Shown: positions 8,264-18,221, counted from the first letter of the stretch. The stretch: DNA of 64,000 nt from JAJEDW01 sp963555775 (GCA_963555775.3 CAUVWY020000010.1:1-64000), one strand, 5' to 3'. The notes: generated from the letters alone by a model not told the origin. Translations and numbers: made by a program.

Positions 8264-9040
8264 TTAACCTTCGGATAGAAAATCCCCCAGCAAGCCCACA
8301 ACCTCCGGCTTCTCCAAATGAACCAGATGACCGGCATCGGGAACGATTTCGACCCTGGCGTCGGGTAACGCACGTTGCCAGGCGTTGGCCTGCGCGGCGG
8401 GCACGATTTGGTCGTCCTCGCCCCAGACCAGAAGGGTCGGCATCTTCAACCGGTGCAGATAACGGGGAAGTTTCCAGTCGTTGGGCTGTTCCCACTCGAT
8501 GCGGGCCAGCGAGGTGGTTTCCCGATACCGGTCCGCAATGAAGTCGATGCCGGGATTCTCCGGGATCCGGGACTTCAAGACCTCGAAGTTCTTGACCAGG
8601 CGCCCGATCGTCTCTTCGCCGTTCAGCGCGAGGATGTCGGTCAGCGGGTGGGCCGGATCGACCATCAGCGCCGGGGCGATCAGGCCGAGCCTGCGAATGC
8701 GATGTCCGTGTTCCACACCGAACTTTGCGGCGAGATACCCTCCCATCGAAATGCCGACCAGGTGGAACGTGTCCAGGCCCAGGGCGTCGAACAGTTCCAG
8801 GTAATGCATGACGTAGTCGTGCATTTCGTTCATCGAGGGATCGTCCGCGGATTCTCCAAAGCCCGGGTGATAGGGGACGATCACGCGAAACCGGTCGGTC
8901 CATGCCTCCGCGAAGTCGAAACCGTCGACCGTGCCCGCCCCGTGGAAGAAAACCAGCGGGTCGCCGTCGCCGGCGGTGTGGACGACGGTCTCAATGCCGT
9001 TGATGTCGAAGGTTTCCCTGGTAAATGTAGACTGGCTCAT
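8264..9040 (-). CDS. Alpha/beta hydrolase
   Basis: The chosen start (MSQSTFTRETF) gives 258 residues; a longer frame to 9115 overlaps the upstream gene. The oxyanion strand FFHGAGT (about 31-37) precedes the nucleophile elbow GISMGG (Ser98). The acid lies in LVWGEDDQIVP (Asp210) and the base in AGHLVHLEKP (His238). This is the full triad of a lid-bearing serine hydrolase such as the meta-cleavage product or epoxide hydrolase groups. The LLM monooxygenase lies 16 bases upstream, so the pair probably forms an operon oxidising and then hydrolysing an unknown organic substrate. Confidence 0.88.
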   Translation of the reverse strand: MSQSTFTRETFDINGIETVVHTAGDGDPLVFFHGAGTVDGFDFAEAWTDRFRVIVPYHPGFGESADDPSMNEMHDYVMHYLELFDALGLDTFHLVGISMGGYLAAKFGVEHGHRIRRLGLIAPALMVDPAHPLTDILALNGEETIGRLVKNFEVLKSRIPENPGIDFIADRYRETTSLARIEWEQPNDWKLPRYLHRLKMPTLLVWGEDDQIVPAAQANAWQRALPDARVEIVPDAGHLVHLEKPEVVGLLGDFLSEG

Positions 9041-9056
9041 GGTTGGTGTCCTCGTC

Positions 9057-10217
9057 TCACCCTGCGGTCGGGGCGGGCGCCGCACTGCGGAGTCGCGGCA
9101 TGACCTCTTCGGCAAACAGTGTCAGATTTTTGGTGGCCTTCCAGTGCGGCATGTCGGCCACGTGCATGACGTTGTTGAAGTGGTTGGTACCCATCCGGCG
9201 TCCCCACTCGCCGAGAAGATTCGCCACTTTGTCGGGAGATCCCACCGCGATGAAGTTCGACTTGCTGACCGCATCGAAATCGAAGCCACCGTGCAGCTTG
9301 TCGGCTCCGGCCGCGCGAATCTTGAGCTGTTCGACCGAGATGTAACCCGGGGGCGCCAGCCACTGGGGCGTCGAGCGGGCGTAGTCTTCGAAGAAGCGTT
9401 GGAGATGATCCTTGTACTCCCTTTCGGCCTGTTCGTCGGTATCGGCCACGTAGACGAAGGTCAAAAGCGGCAACTGGTCGGGACGGATCGTGTGGCCATA
9501 ATGCGCGGCGCGCTCGCGCAGCGTGTCATTGAGTTCCTTCGCGCGGGACTGCGGGACAAAGACCGATGAATAGCCGAATCCAAGTTCGGCGGCAAGTTCG
9601 ATTGTTTCCGGGCTGCCGGTACCCACGATGTAACAGGGCGGATGCGGCTTCTGGTAGGGTTTCGGCCAGGGGTTCAGGAACCGATAGGTGAAGTGCTTTC
9701 CGTAGTGCGTTGTGGGCCCCTCTTCTGTCCATGCCTGAAGTATTACCTTAAGACTTTCGCGGAAGCGTTCGCGCGCGGTTACGGGACTCACCGGGTTGGA
9801 CCAGTACTCCATGCCGGTCCCGAGCGGGAACGCGATCTCGAGCCGGCCTCTCGACAATACGTCCAGGATGGCGTATTCCTCGGCGAGTCGGTTGGGAAGC
9901 ATGAAGTTCGGGGGTACCCCCCACACGCATATCCGCGCCCGTTCGATCTGCGGCACCAGCGTGGCGGCCACGATGTTGGGCGTTGCCATCATGCTGTAGA
10001 CGGTATTGTGGTGTTCGTTCAGGACGATCGCGTCGAAGCCGAGTCGATCGCTCAGGACCAGTTGCTCGGTGTATTGCTGATAGAGTTCGAATCCTTTCTG
10101 CGGGTCGTAGTACTTGTTGGGGAAGCTCACCCAGGTCGATGCGAAGTCCTTGTGGTTTTCGGGTAGATGCGCGTACGGCATGAAATGCATCGCGTTGAAT
10201 CGAAAGGTGTCGCTCAT
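9057..10217 (-). CDS. LLM-class flavin-dependent oxidoreductase
   Basis: The start at 10217 (MSDTFRFNAMHF) follows a GAGGAGG ribosome site at about 10224-10230. The 386-residue product has the bacterial luciferase-like TIM barrel: FDAIVLNEHHN near residue 70, LDVLSRGRLEIAFPLGTGMEY around 130, and a C-terminal AVGSPDKVANLLGEW helix. Such enzymes use reduced FMN or F420 to monooxygenate substrates in the cytoplasm. It is immediately followed by an alpha/beta hydrolase, which suggests a shared catabolic step. The flavin reductase at 62.1 kb could in principle supply FMNH2, but it is far away. Confidence 0.88.
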   Translation of the reverse strand: MSDTFRFNAMHFMPYAHLPENHKDFASTWVSFPNKYYDPQKGFELYQQYTEQLVLSDRLGFDAIVLNEHHNTVYSMMATPNIVAATLVPQIERARICVWGVPPNFMLPNRLAEEYAILDVLSRGRLEIAFPLGTGMEYWSNPVSPVTARERFRESLKVILQAWTEEGPTTHYGKHFTYRFLNPWPKPYQKPHPPCYIVGTGSPETIELAAELGFGYSSVFVPQSRAKELNDTLRERAAHYGHTIRPDQLPLLTFVYVADTDEQAEREYKDHLQRFFEDYARSTPQWLAPPGYISVEQLKIRAAGADKLHGGFDFDAVSKSNFIAVGSPDKVANLLGEWGRRMGTNHFNNVMHVADMPHWKATKNLTLFAEEVMPRLRSAAPAPTAG

Positions 10218-10280
10218 GGTGGCCTCCTCGGTAGAGGCAGTGGATATCACCGTGAGCGGGGAAAATCAATCCGTAGTTGA

Positions 10281-10395
10281 GATATGCGGTACGTATGCGC
10301 CAAGTACGGGCGCATGTGCGATGTGCGGTGTGCGGTGCGTATGTGCCCATACGGTGTGCACCTGCGATGTATAGTGCGCATGTGCGAACTGCCGA
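10281..10395. repeat. Low-complexity GTGCG/GTATG-rich tract
   Basis: This stretch is built of degenerate short words (TGTGCGATGTGCGGTGTGCG, later GTGCGCATGTGCGAA) with much alternating purine-pyrimidine sequence, which is prone to non-B DNA. It lies between the divergent LLM oxidoreductase and PD40 genes and may hold their promoters, but I cannot place -35/-10 boxes with confidence. Confidence 0.5.
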
Positions 10396-10505
10396 AGATG
10401 CCGAAATTCTATTGACTTCAGCGGTTCGTCGAAGTAGGTGAGCAAGAGGCTCCTTTTCGGCGAGCCGTTCATTGCCGTCAGACCCAACCGGTCGGGAGAA
10501 TAACG

Positions 10506-12359
10506 ATGAGAGTTTTTACGACGCGTGTATTCGCATTGTTGGTCACTATCGCCATGGTCTTAATTGTTGGAACGCCCGTGGACGCGCAGGATCGCAGCCA
10601 GGATCGCATATACGTTGACCAGTACATGGTGCTGCGTTCCGAGTTGATGATCGCCGGTGCCGACGGGAGCAACCCGCAAAAGCTCGTGCCGGGTCCGCAG
10701 ATCGACTACAACGCGTCGTTCTCCTTCGATGGCCAATGGGTGGTTTTCACCTCGGAACGGACCGGATCGGCGGAGATCTACCGGGTACGGGTGGACGGCA
10801 CGGGTTTGGAACGGCTCACGGATTCGCCGGCCTACGACGATCAGGCGGCGCTGTCGCCTGACGGCGGTTCCATGGCCTTTGTTTCAAGTCGCGGGGACGG
10901 TTCGACGGATATATATATTCTGGATCTTGAAAGCCGCGAGATCCGCAACCTGACGAATTCGCCGGGCGGGGACTTCCGCCCGAGTTGGTCTCCGGATGGA
11001 CAGACGATCGCGTTCAGTTCCGACCGGGGCACGGGATTGCCTCACCAGGGTTACCCGGGGCCCGCGGGTAAATGGGAACATGTGCAGGCCGCGAGCGTCT
11101 ACCTGATCGGCGCCGACGGCACCGAACTTCGCAAGCTGACGACGAATCCGGAAATGACAGCGGGATCGCCGAAATGGTCCCCGGACGGCGGTCAAGTCGT
11201 GTTCTATGAGTTACCTGTGCGCAATACGATGAACGCGCGCTTCGGTGGAACCCCGTCGGATATCGTCTCGGTCGACGTGGCCACGGGCGAGCGCACCGTT
11301 CACGCCTCGGGTCCCGGGCTCAAGGTCTCGCCCCAGTTCATTGGGCCGGACCGCATCGCCTATTTGACCAAGTCCAGGGGAAGCGCGTCCCTCGTATTTA
11401 CCAGCGGCGAAACGACCGACCCCCAGGACCTCGCCAATCCCGCGTGGTCCCCGGACGGCGAAAAACTGGTCTATCATGCCGGCCAGATGTCCACCATGCA
11501 CCATTACTCCAACACACCGGGCACGAAGATGGTCGGCACTGTTGAGGACGGGGGTTTCGAACTCGTTTTCGCCAGCGGCTTCCCGGCGGTCTCACCCGAC
11601 GGGCGCACCCTCGCCCTGAGCGAGCGATCGCCGAGCGACGACCGCATGGCCTTGGTCATGTGGGACACCGACGGCACCAATCCGCGGCGGGTATACCGCG
11701 ACGAGAATTCGGTGATGGGGCTGGAATGGTCGCGCGACGGGCGTTGGCTCGCGTTTGGAGCGGGCAGTTTCTTCACGCAACGCTCAAACCGGCCGGCGCG
11801 GATCATGGTCATCGGGCCCGACGGGTCCGGCGTACGCGCCGTGACCAAGGGGCCGGGCAATGCCGGGTTCCCGAGTTGGTCTCCAGACGGAACCGAGATC
11901 GTGTATCGCTTCTGGACCGGTGAGGGCGCCGAAGGCTTGCGCATCGTCGATGTCGCCACGGGCGAGTCCCGTGTCCTGACCACCGACTACGATACCCTGC
12001 CGGGTTGGTCGCCCAACGGGGACCAGATCATCTTCAGCCGCTACGCCAGCGATGAACGCTTCCGCTATGACGAGTTCGACATCTACAGCATCCGTCCCGA
12101 CGGGACCGGCCTGAAACGGTTGACCGATGCGGAAGGGAACGATGCACACTCCTTCTGGTCGCCCGACGGCAACCATATCCTGTGGAGCAGTTCGCGCCTC
12201 GGCTTCAAGGACGAGGCGCCGCTGGTCATCAACCAGCCGCAGCCGTATGCGGAACTCTTCATCATGGACGCCGACGGTTCGAACCAGCGGCCCCTGACCG
12301 ACAATCAATACGAGGAAGGGACGCCCGCCTGGCTACCCGCGAACCTTTTGAAACAGTAG
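10506..12359 (+). CDS. Secreted TolB-like PD40 beta-propeller protein
   Basis: GGGAG at 10494-10498 precedes ATG 10506. A signal peptide (MRVFTTRVFALLVTIAMVLI, cleavage near VDAQ) leads into a protein of 617 residues made of repeated PD40 blades. Typical pieces are FSFDGQWVVFTSERTGSAEI, LSPDGGSMAFVSSRGDGSTD and WSPDGEKLVYHAG, each joined by ADGT/DGTGL turns, about ten blades in two propellers. This is the TolB C-terminal type of fold, but no TolB N-terminal domain is present. Proteins of this type are exported and thought to bind peptides or polysaccharides. No catalytic domain is seen, so the role is unknown. Confidence 0.82.
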   Translation: MRVFTTRVFALLVTIAMVLIVGTPVDAQDRSQDRIYVDQYMVLRSELMIAGADGSNPQKLVPGPQIDYNASFSFDGQWVVFTSERTGSAEIYRVRVDGTGLERLTDSPAYDDQAALSPDGGSMAFVSSRGDGSTDIYILDLESREIRNLTNSPGGDFRPSWSPDGQTIAFSSDRGTGLPHQGYPGPAGKWEHVQAASVYLIGADGTELRKLTTNPEMTAGSPKWSPDGGQVVFYELPVRNTMNARFGGTPSDIVSVDVATGERTVHASGPGLKVSPQFIGPDRIAYLTKSRGSASLVFTSGETTDPQDLANPAWSPDGEKLVYHAGQMSTMHHYSNTPGTKMVGTVEDGGFELVFASGFPAVSPDGRTLALSERSPSDDRMALVMWDTDGTNPRRVYRDENSVMGLEWSRDGRWLAFGAGSFFTQRSNRPARIMVIGPDGSGVRAVTKGPGNAGFPSWSPDGTEIVYRFWTGEGAEGLRIVDVATGESRVLTTDYDTLPGWSPNGDQIIFSRYASDERFRYDEFDIYSIRPDGTGLKRLTDAEGNDAHSFWSPDGNHILWSSSRLGFKDEAPLVINQPQPYAELFIMDADGSNQRPLTDNQYEEGTPAWLPANLLKQ

Positions 12360-12360
12360 T

Positions 12361-12428
12361 AGGACCGCACATCCAGGACCACGATAGAAGAGATCGTTAG
12401 ACGTACGATTCGTGGCGGTCCTGTGTTT
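12361..12428 (+). terminator. Possible hairpin terminator after PD40 gene
   Basis: AGGACCGC (12361-12368) pairs with GCGGTCCT (12415-12422), directly after the PD40 stop, and the sequence continues GTGTTTTCC. An inner CGAT/ATCG pairing may extend the structure. The loop is long for a factor-independent terminator, so confidence is low. Confidence 0.35.
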
Positions 12429-12492
12429 TCCAATCCTCCCGGCCGTTACCGATAATAAAGCTCGCCATTCGGCGGGTAAGGAGTAGTTCATC

Positions 12493-13452
12493 ATGCAATG
12501 CGACCGGTCTTGGGGTGGTTTCTCAATCCACGAGGTGAGGTCCACTTCGCCCGCGATCTTTCTTCGAGTCGTGGCCGTTCTGTGCCTGGGCGCGGTCACC
12601 GGCGTCGAAGCGACCGGTATGCAAGATGATCCTGACGATGCACTCGCGATCGTCGTCAGGTCGTTCGAACGGTACGACTCGTTCGAACAGTTCGGCGAGG
12701 AGCCACCAGACGCCGCGGGGCACTATCGCGCGGTGATGACGAGCGAGACCCGGGAGTTCGACGGAAACGGCCAGGTCACCGAGGAGCGGCGTGTCGAATG
12801 GGAGATGATCCTGATCGACGGCTGGTCGTTCATGCGACGATGCACCATCGACGGCCAGCCATTGAGTGGCGAGGCTCTGGCCGAAGAGAAGGCGCGGGAA
12901 GCCGCGTTTCGCGAAGATCGCCGCCGACAGCGCGAGGGCGAGGTGGAGCCCGAGGAGGAGCCCGAGGAGAACGAGAACGAGATCGTGATAAACGAAGAGC
13001 TCTTCGCACGTTTCGTCTTTACACTCGAGAACGAGGAGCAGTTGCGCAACCGGCCGAGCTACCGGATTGCCTTCGCGCCGCGCGAAGTGAGTCTTCCTCG
13101 GCGGGGACGGATCGATCGCATGATCAACAAGGTGCGCGGCCGGATCTGGATCGACCGCGAAACGTTCGAATTTGCTCGCTTTGAGTATGAGTTGATGGGC
13201 CCGGTGCGATTCGGGTGGGGGGTTCTCGCCACCCTGCACGTGTTCCGTGGCTCGATGGATCGCGGGCCCGCGCTCCCCGGCTTCTGGAGGTCTCTCCAAG
13301 AGGAATTCTACGCCGATATCCGTCTACTCTTCAGCCGCGATCGCATCGCGAGGATCAGCCAATGGCGTGACTTTGAGTGGACGGAGGAGTCTCCCGAGCA
13401 AGGCGCATCCGTGGAACCGGCGCCAAGCGCCTCCGACGGAGGGATACAGTGA
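12493..13452 (+). CDS. Exported protein of unknown function with acidic linker
   Basis: TAAGGAG (12477-12483) lies nine bases before ATG 12493. The 319-residue product has a hydrophobic stretch (about 22-37, AIFLRVVAVLCLGAV) consistent with a late signal peptide. A helical and beta-rich body follows with a very acidic linker (VEPEEEPEENENEIV, about 152-166). The C-terminal half (RIWIDRETFEFARFEYELMG) resembles the outer-membrane lipoprotein-sorting/LolA-like half-barrel seen in many acidobacterial exported proteins, but this is only a likeness. It may follow the PD40 gene as a separate unit. Confidence 0.65.
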   Translation: MQCDRSWGGFSIHEVRSTSPAIFLRVVAVLCLGAVTGVEATGMQDDPDDALAIVVRSFERYDSFEQFGEEPPDAAGHYRAVMTSETREFDGNGQVTEERRVEWEMILIDGWSFMRRCTIDGQPLSGEALAEEKAREAAFREDRRRQREGEVEPEEEPEENENEIVINEELFARFVFTLENEEQLRNRPSYRIAFAPREVSLPRRGRIDRMINKVRGRIWIDRETFEFARFEYELMGPVRFGWGVLATLHVFRGSMDRGPALPGFWRSLQEEFYADIRLLFSRDRIARISQWRDFEWTEESPEQGASVEPAPSASDGGIQ

Positions 13453-13485
13453 ACTGGCAGAGGCGGCAGATCTCCGCCTCTTGTT

Positions 13486-16400
13486 TCACGTTGCCGATCC
13501 GCGGTGCCCGAAATCGGGCTTCTTGGGCTTCTTCTTCCGGATAATGCGGCTTATCGAAGCGAGTCCCCGTTCCAATTGTGTGTCGCGTCCGGCCGCGTAA
13601 TCCTGCGGGCGGATATCGACCTCGATGTCAGGATCGGTTCCGTAGTTCTCGACGCTGTAACCGACATCCTCGAACCAGTAGGCGAACTCCGGCTGTGTGG
13701 TGACGGTCCCGTCCACAAGCGCGGCGCGCGGCCAGATGCCGACAACCCCGCCCCAGGTCCGTTTGCCGATCAGCGGCCCCAGTTTGAGCAGCTTGAATGC
13801 ATGGCAGAAGATGTCTCCGTCCGAACCCGCATACTCGTTTGTCAACGCGACCATTGGACCCATGGGTGCGGCGTCGGGATAGGGAATCGGTTCCGACCAG
13901 CGGCTGATGTCGTACCCGATGCGGCGCCGGAGCAGTTTCTCGAGCAGAAGTTGAGAAACGTGACCGCCGCGATTGAACCGCACATCGACGATGAGTCCGT
14001 CATGATCGGATTCGGGGCCATAGTAGCGATGGAATTCCGCGTAACCCGCCGCTCCCATGTCGGGAATATGGACGTAGCCGGCGCTCCCACCGGTTTCGTC
14101 GTGAACGCGGCGGCGATTGCTTTCAACCCAGTCGCGATAGCGCAGCGCGGTTTCACTGGACAGGGTTCGAACCGTGACCGCGCCGGCCGTGGTCTTGCGT
14201 CCGCGGCGGCGGCGAATGGCAATCCGGATGTTCCGGTCGGCCATATTGACCAGCAATTCGTCGGGAGAAAGTGCGGCACTGACCGCCTCGCCCCCAATGG
14301 CCGTAATCTCGTCTCCGGCGGCGATGTCCAGTCCCGGCGCCGCGAGCGGGGAACGTTTGGCGCGATTCCAGGAGTCGCCTCCGGGGATTCTCGTCACACG
14401 CCAAGCCTTTCTAGTCTTGTTGAATTCGAGGTCCGCGCCAAGAAATCCCTGCCGCCAGTTGGGCCGGGACCGGTAGTCGCCTCCAAGTTCATAACAATGC
14501 GACGTTCCCAGTTCGCCCTGCATCTCCCACATCAAATCGGAGAACTCGGTTCGGGTGCCCACCCGGTCGAGCACGGGGAGGTATCGTTCGTGCACCCGAT
14601 CCCAATCCGTTCCCGACATGTCGGGATGCCAGAAATGATCCCGCTGCAGACGCCAGGCCTCGCTGTACATCTGGCGCCACTCCAGGGCGGGAACGACCGC
14701 GACGGGAATTCGATCGAGGTCGATCCATCCACTTTCCCGGGTGCACTCGTCCTTGGCTTTTTCGGGATCGTCCTTGAATTTGGCGGGTACGGCGCGGATG
14801 CGCCCGCCCGAGACGATTCCCAAGACGTGTGCATCCATCGATAACCCGAAGTCCGAAACCCCGCCGGCGACTTGACCCGACTTGTTTTTCTTGAAATCCC
14901 AGTATTCGAGTACGCCTTCGGTCTCTTCCGAATCCGCGCCGCCGAGGCTGCCGACCACTGGATAACGTGTGAACAGTACCCGGCTGCGAACTCCCATCAC
15001 GCGCCCGTAGCGGCCTTCCGGAACCGGGAACGCGGTGACGCGATTCTGAATGCCCTCGGTATCGATCCTGAACGATACGTCCTCGTTCGTTTGGCTCTCG
15101 GACTCATCGTCTTCTTCAGGTTCGTGGGATTCGCCGGGAGACTTGGGGCTTCGGGTCGCCGAGTCGAAGGGAGAGACCGTGGATGCCTTCAGCGGGACCA
15201 GGTAGGGGCGGCTGCCCTTCGGAAAACCCAGATCGAAATAGAGACTGTCGTAAACCGGATTGAACGTGCGCCAGGAAATGAAGTACAGGTATTGCCCTTC
15301 CGGGTCGAAATGCGGAAATCCATCGAGAAAATCTTCGTGGTTTGCGACGTCGATTGTTTTGCCGGTGTCGACTTCGTGCAGACGGATCAGGCCGGTTCGA
15401 TACGATGAAGAATATCCGTAGGCCACCCATCGGGAATCGGGTGACCACGCGGCCCCGTGAATCCGGTTGTGCCGGCTGCGATCCAGAACCTTGGTTTTTC
15501 CTGAATCCAGTTCCACCAGGATCACCTCGTGCCGGTGGTTTGTCAGCAGGACGCGGTCACCGGGGGCGGCTTTCTTCCTGGTCTTGCGTGGCTTCGACTT
15601 TGCGGAATCCTTCTTGGCGTCTTTCTCGTCCTTGCGCGGAACGAGGGTTTCGCCCGGGGCCACATAGAGTCCGATCGGACGTCCGAAGTCCCCCTTTATC
15701 TTCTGGGGAACACCCGCGCCATCGGCGGCAAAGACGACCAGGCTTTCATCCCCGTCTTCGTCGGTAAGAGCCACAATGCGCTTGCCGTCGGGAAGCCAGC
15801 TTCCGAGTCTGTAACGGGCTTGCGAAACCGGCCCGTATCGCAACGCCGCACCTTCCCAGAGGCCCATCGCGAACAAGCCGCCCCGGTGCACCGACGCCAT
15901 GGAATGTCCCTTCGGGTGCAGGTCGAAACTTTCCATGAAATCCGCCTCGTTGACAAATCGTCGAATAAGCTGACTCTGACTGCTTCGAATTCGCGTCTCG
16001 ACCTTTTTCGAACCGCCGTCGCGCGGATCGAATACATACAAGTCGGCCCCGGCGTGGTAGACAATGCGTTGTCCGTCGGTGGAAGGGAAGCGGACATAGT
16101 ACTCATCGTGATCGGTATGCCGTTCGAGTGCCTCGCCCGTGGGCGTACATGAATACAGGTTGCCGTGACCTTCGTGATCGGAAAGGAAATACACGCGGGA
16201 ACCGATCCACATGGGACTGGCCAGGTTTCCTCTGAGCTTGACGAGTTCACGGAACTTGCCTTTGCCGGTGGAATCGATCCACAGTGTGCCCGCGGTTCCT
16301 CCCCGATACCGTTTCCACCGTGCGGGATCGCCGGAGTTTCTCCCGATGACGACGCCCGAAGTGTCGGGACTGAACGAAATCGCCCGCGCCGGACCGTAAT

Positions 16401-16809
16401 CGAGTGGCCGCGGCGGCCCACCGTCCAACGGGACCTCAACCAGATGCATCGAAACGTTGAAAGGTTGCCTCCAATCCGTCGCCGCGAGAACGGCCGTACC
16501 TTCCCGGTTCCATCCGACCACTTGTGTGATCGCGCCCATCCAGGTCAGGCGCCGCGGCGCACCGCCCCCAGTGGCCATGACATAGATTTCCGCCGGTCCA
16601 TCGTCCCTGCCGGTGAAGGCCACGGTTTGGCCGTCGGGCGACACTTGAGGGAATGCGCAGATGCCGGGGTTGGCCGTAAGTCGCCGCGCGGTGCCGCCCT
16701 CAGGCTCCGCCGAGTCGACTGGCGCGATCCACAGGTCGTCCTCGCTCACAAAGACGATCGCGTTGCCGAACAACGTCGGATGACGGTAATAACCAAGCTC
16801 GGATGACAT
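13486..16809 (-). CDS. Tricorn protease (S41 family)
   Basis: The 1107-residue product has the tricorn layout. An N-terminal propeller comes first (LTANPGICAFPQVSPDGQTV, then PAEIYVMATGGGAPRRLTW), followed by a second propeller with a basic low-complexity insert (DEKDAKKDSAKSKPRKTRKK). Then come a helical region with GELGTSHCYELGG carrying the catalytic histidine, a PDZ-like segment, and the S41 core. The nucleophile is Ser996 in EYAGSDGD, with a glutamate near 1054 in SVENYGTDPD. No signal peptide is evident, so it is cytoplasmic. The family degrades oligopeptides released by larger proteases to di- to tetrapeptides. It fits the peptidase-rich neighbourhood. Confidence 0.95.
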   Translation of the reverse strand: MSSELGYYRHPTLFGNAIVFVSEDDLWIAPVDSAEPEGGTARRLTANPGICAFPQVSPDGQTVAFTGRDDGPAEIYVMATGGGAPRRLTWMGAITQVVGWNREGTAVLAATDWRQPFNVSMHLVEVPLDGGPPRPLDYGPARAISFSPDTSGVVIGRNSGDPARWKRYRGGTAGTLWIDSTGKGKFRELVKLRGNLASPMWIGSRVYFLSDHEGHGNLYSCTPTGEALERHTDHDEYYVRFPSTDGQRIVYHAGADLYVFDPRDGGSKKVETRIRSSQSQLIRRFVNEADFMESFDLHPKGHSMASVHRGGLFAMGLWEGAALRYGPVSQARYRLGSWLPDGKRIVALTDEDGDESLVVFAADGAGVPQKIKGDFGRPIGLYVAPGETLVPRKDEKDAKKDSAKSKPRKTRKKAAPGDRVLLTNHRHEVILVELDSGKTKVLDRSRHNRIHGAAWSPDSRWVAYGYSSSYRTGLIRLHEVDTGKTIDVANHEDFLDGFPHFDPEGQYLYFISWRTFNPVYDSLYFDLGFPKGSRPYLVPLKASTVSPFDSATRSPKSPGESHEPEEDDESESQTNEDVSFRIDTEGIQNRVTAFPVPEGRYGRVMGVRSRVLFTRYPVVGSLGGADSEETEGVLEYWDFKKNKSGQVAGGVSDFGLSMDAHVLGIVSGGRIRAVPAKFKDDPEKAKDECTRESGWIDLDRIPVAVVPALEWRQMYSEAWRLQRDHFWHPDMSGTDWDRVHERYLPVLDRVGTRTEFSDLMWEMQGELGTSHCYELGGDYRSRPNWRQGFLGADLEFNKTRKAWRVTRIPGGDSWNRAKRSPLAAPGLDIAAGDEITAIGGEAVSAALSPDELLVNMADRNIRIAIRRRRGRKTTAGAVTVRTLSSETALRYRDWVESNRRRVHDETGGSAGYVHIPDMGAAGYAEFHRYYGPESDHDGLIVDVRFNRGGHVSQLLLEKLLRRRIGYDISRWSEPIPYPDAAPMGPMVALTNEYAGSDGDIFCHAFKLLKLGPLIGKRTWGGVVGIWPRAALVDGTVTTQPEFAYWFEDVGYSVENYGTDPDIEVDIRPQDYAAGRDTQLERGLASISRIIRKKKPKKPDFGHRGSAT

Positions 16810-16868
16810 GAAACAAGGACCTTTTTACGATTGAATCGAGTGGGAACGCTGTCGCCGGGACGCGCCTA

Positions 16869-17246
16869 TCATACCGTCTCGCCGGGCGAGTCGCCACCCG
16901 GGCTCCGAGGCGGGCTGGCGGGTCGAATCTCGGCCGGGCCGGCTTGGCCGGAGTCCATTGCGCGGCGTATCGTATCGATCAATTGCGGGTTGTCTATTTC
17001 AGGCAGATTTGCCGGATGCGCGACCAGCTTGCCGAGACCCCGTTCCATCACTCGGCGGCCTCCCGACAGGTTGCCCGTCGTGAGGTGGTGGAGACCCACA
17101 GCGACCTGGACGAGGCCTTGATAATACAACCGAAGCTCCCCCTCGCTATCCCGCCAAAGGTCTTCCCAGGATTCGTGGGCCTCAAAAAAACGCTTCTGGT
17201 TAAAAAAGAGAATTCCCTTGCGGAGAAGACCTTCCATGGATGCCAT
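16869..17246 (-). CDS. DUF309 family protein
   Basis: The 125-residue product carries the DUF309 signature: FFNQKRFFEAHESWEDLW (about 14-31), then LYYQGLVQVAVGLHHLTTGN with paired histidines, in a helical bundle. These small proteins are widespread and uncharacterised; the conserved H/E/W positions suggest a binding site. The proline/glycine-rich tail after residue 105 is not conserved in the family as I know it. It is 59 bases upstream of the tricorn start on the same strand and could be cotranscribed. Confidence 0.85.
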   Translation of the reverse strand: MASMEGLLRKGILFFNQKRFFEAHESWEDLWRDSEGELRLYYQGLVQVAVGLHHLTTGNLSGGRRVMERGLGKLVAHPANLPEIDNPQLIDTIRRAMDSGQAGPAEIRPASPPRSPGGDSPGETV

Positions 17247-17511
17247 TCCTCATAAGTAATTCATTTTAAAGGACAACGTTCTGAATTCGATCGACAGTCA
17301 GACCCTCGAACGATACGAGAGTGTCCTTACTGAGACAATGGAAAGATGGACTTCCGCTTGCATATTCGTGCCCTGGACGCGGATCATTAATTTGTACGGT
17401 TGAGTGTCGCCCAGGTGTTTTGGCGTGCGAATGACGCTTTTCGAACTTGGCGACCAGGCCTCCCAAGGAGGGAAATTGGGACCATTTCGGTATTGTGAGC
17501 GATGTCGGTGC

Positions 17512-18189
17512 ATGGAAGTGGGCTGGAACAGGAAGTACCTCGCTCACACCGTGGTCTGCCATCCGAGACTCCCGAAGTCTTTCAAGTCGGTCGTATACAC
17601 GGTAACGGCGGCTGTCGTCATTTTCGTGTTTCCGACAACCACCGCGATCGTGTTTTCAGATCGGTCGCCGGCCGACCCCGCGGTCGCGGCGGCGCCTGCG
17701 ACCGTCGATTCGTTGGACGCCGAGGCGCGGCCTGCATTTTCCGAAATCGACGATGTCTGGGATCCGGCGGCCGCTTCAATTGACAGTCTGCTCGACCGAA
17801 ACTCCAGTCTTGACGACAGCGACCGGGCTCGCGTCGCCCGCGCGGTCGTTGCCAGTGCCCGTGAATACGACGTGGATCCCTATCTGGTCGCCAGCATCCT
17901 GCTTGTCGAAAGCACCGGGAATCGATTTGCGATATCGAGACGGGATGCGGTGGGTCTCATGCAGATTCATGTTCCCACTTGGGCCCATCTGATCGAGAGG
18001 GAAGGTATCGACCTCTTTCACGTCGAAGACAATATCGACCTGGGTACCCGAATTCTCAAGGACTATACCCGCCGGTTCGGTCTTTGGGAGGGTGTATCGC
18101 GGTACCTCGGCACCGGTGGTCCCCCCGAGGGCGCCGTGGAATATGTCGGCCGAGTCCGGGCCATTTACTCGGACCGCAACGCCGACTGA
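17512..18189 (+). CDS. Lytic transglycosylase (SLT domain)
   Basis: The 225 residues from ATG 17512 include one N-terminal membrane/export helix (VVYTVTAAVVIFVFPTTTAI, about 25-44) and an SLT goose-lysozyme-like domain. The catalytic glutamate lies in ILLVESTGNRFAISRRDAVG, followed by the GLMQIHVPTW motif, and a late GVSRYLGTGG stretch corresponds to the family's Tyr-containing YN/YLG region. The enzyme cleaves the peptidoglycan glycan chain to 1,6-anhydromuramyl products. An upstream in-frame ATG at 17404 would add 36 residues rich in Cys/Arg and is less likely. It stands alone between DUF309 and the anchor-B protein. Confidence 0.86.
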   Translation: MEVGWNRKYLAHTVVCHPRLPKSFKSVVYTVTAAVVIFVFPTTTAIVFSDRSPADPAVAAAPATVDSLDAEARPAFSEIDDVWDPAAASIDSLLDRNSSLDDSDRARVARAVVASAREYDVDPYLVASILLVESTGNRFAISRRDAVGLMQIHVPTWAHLIEREGIDLFHVEDNIDLGTRILKDYTRRFGLWEGVSRYLGTGGPPEGAVEYVGRVRAIYSDRNAD

Positions 18190-18221
18190 CCCGAGTTTCC
18201 GGGTACGGGGAGTACCTTTGT

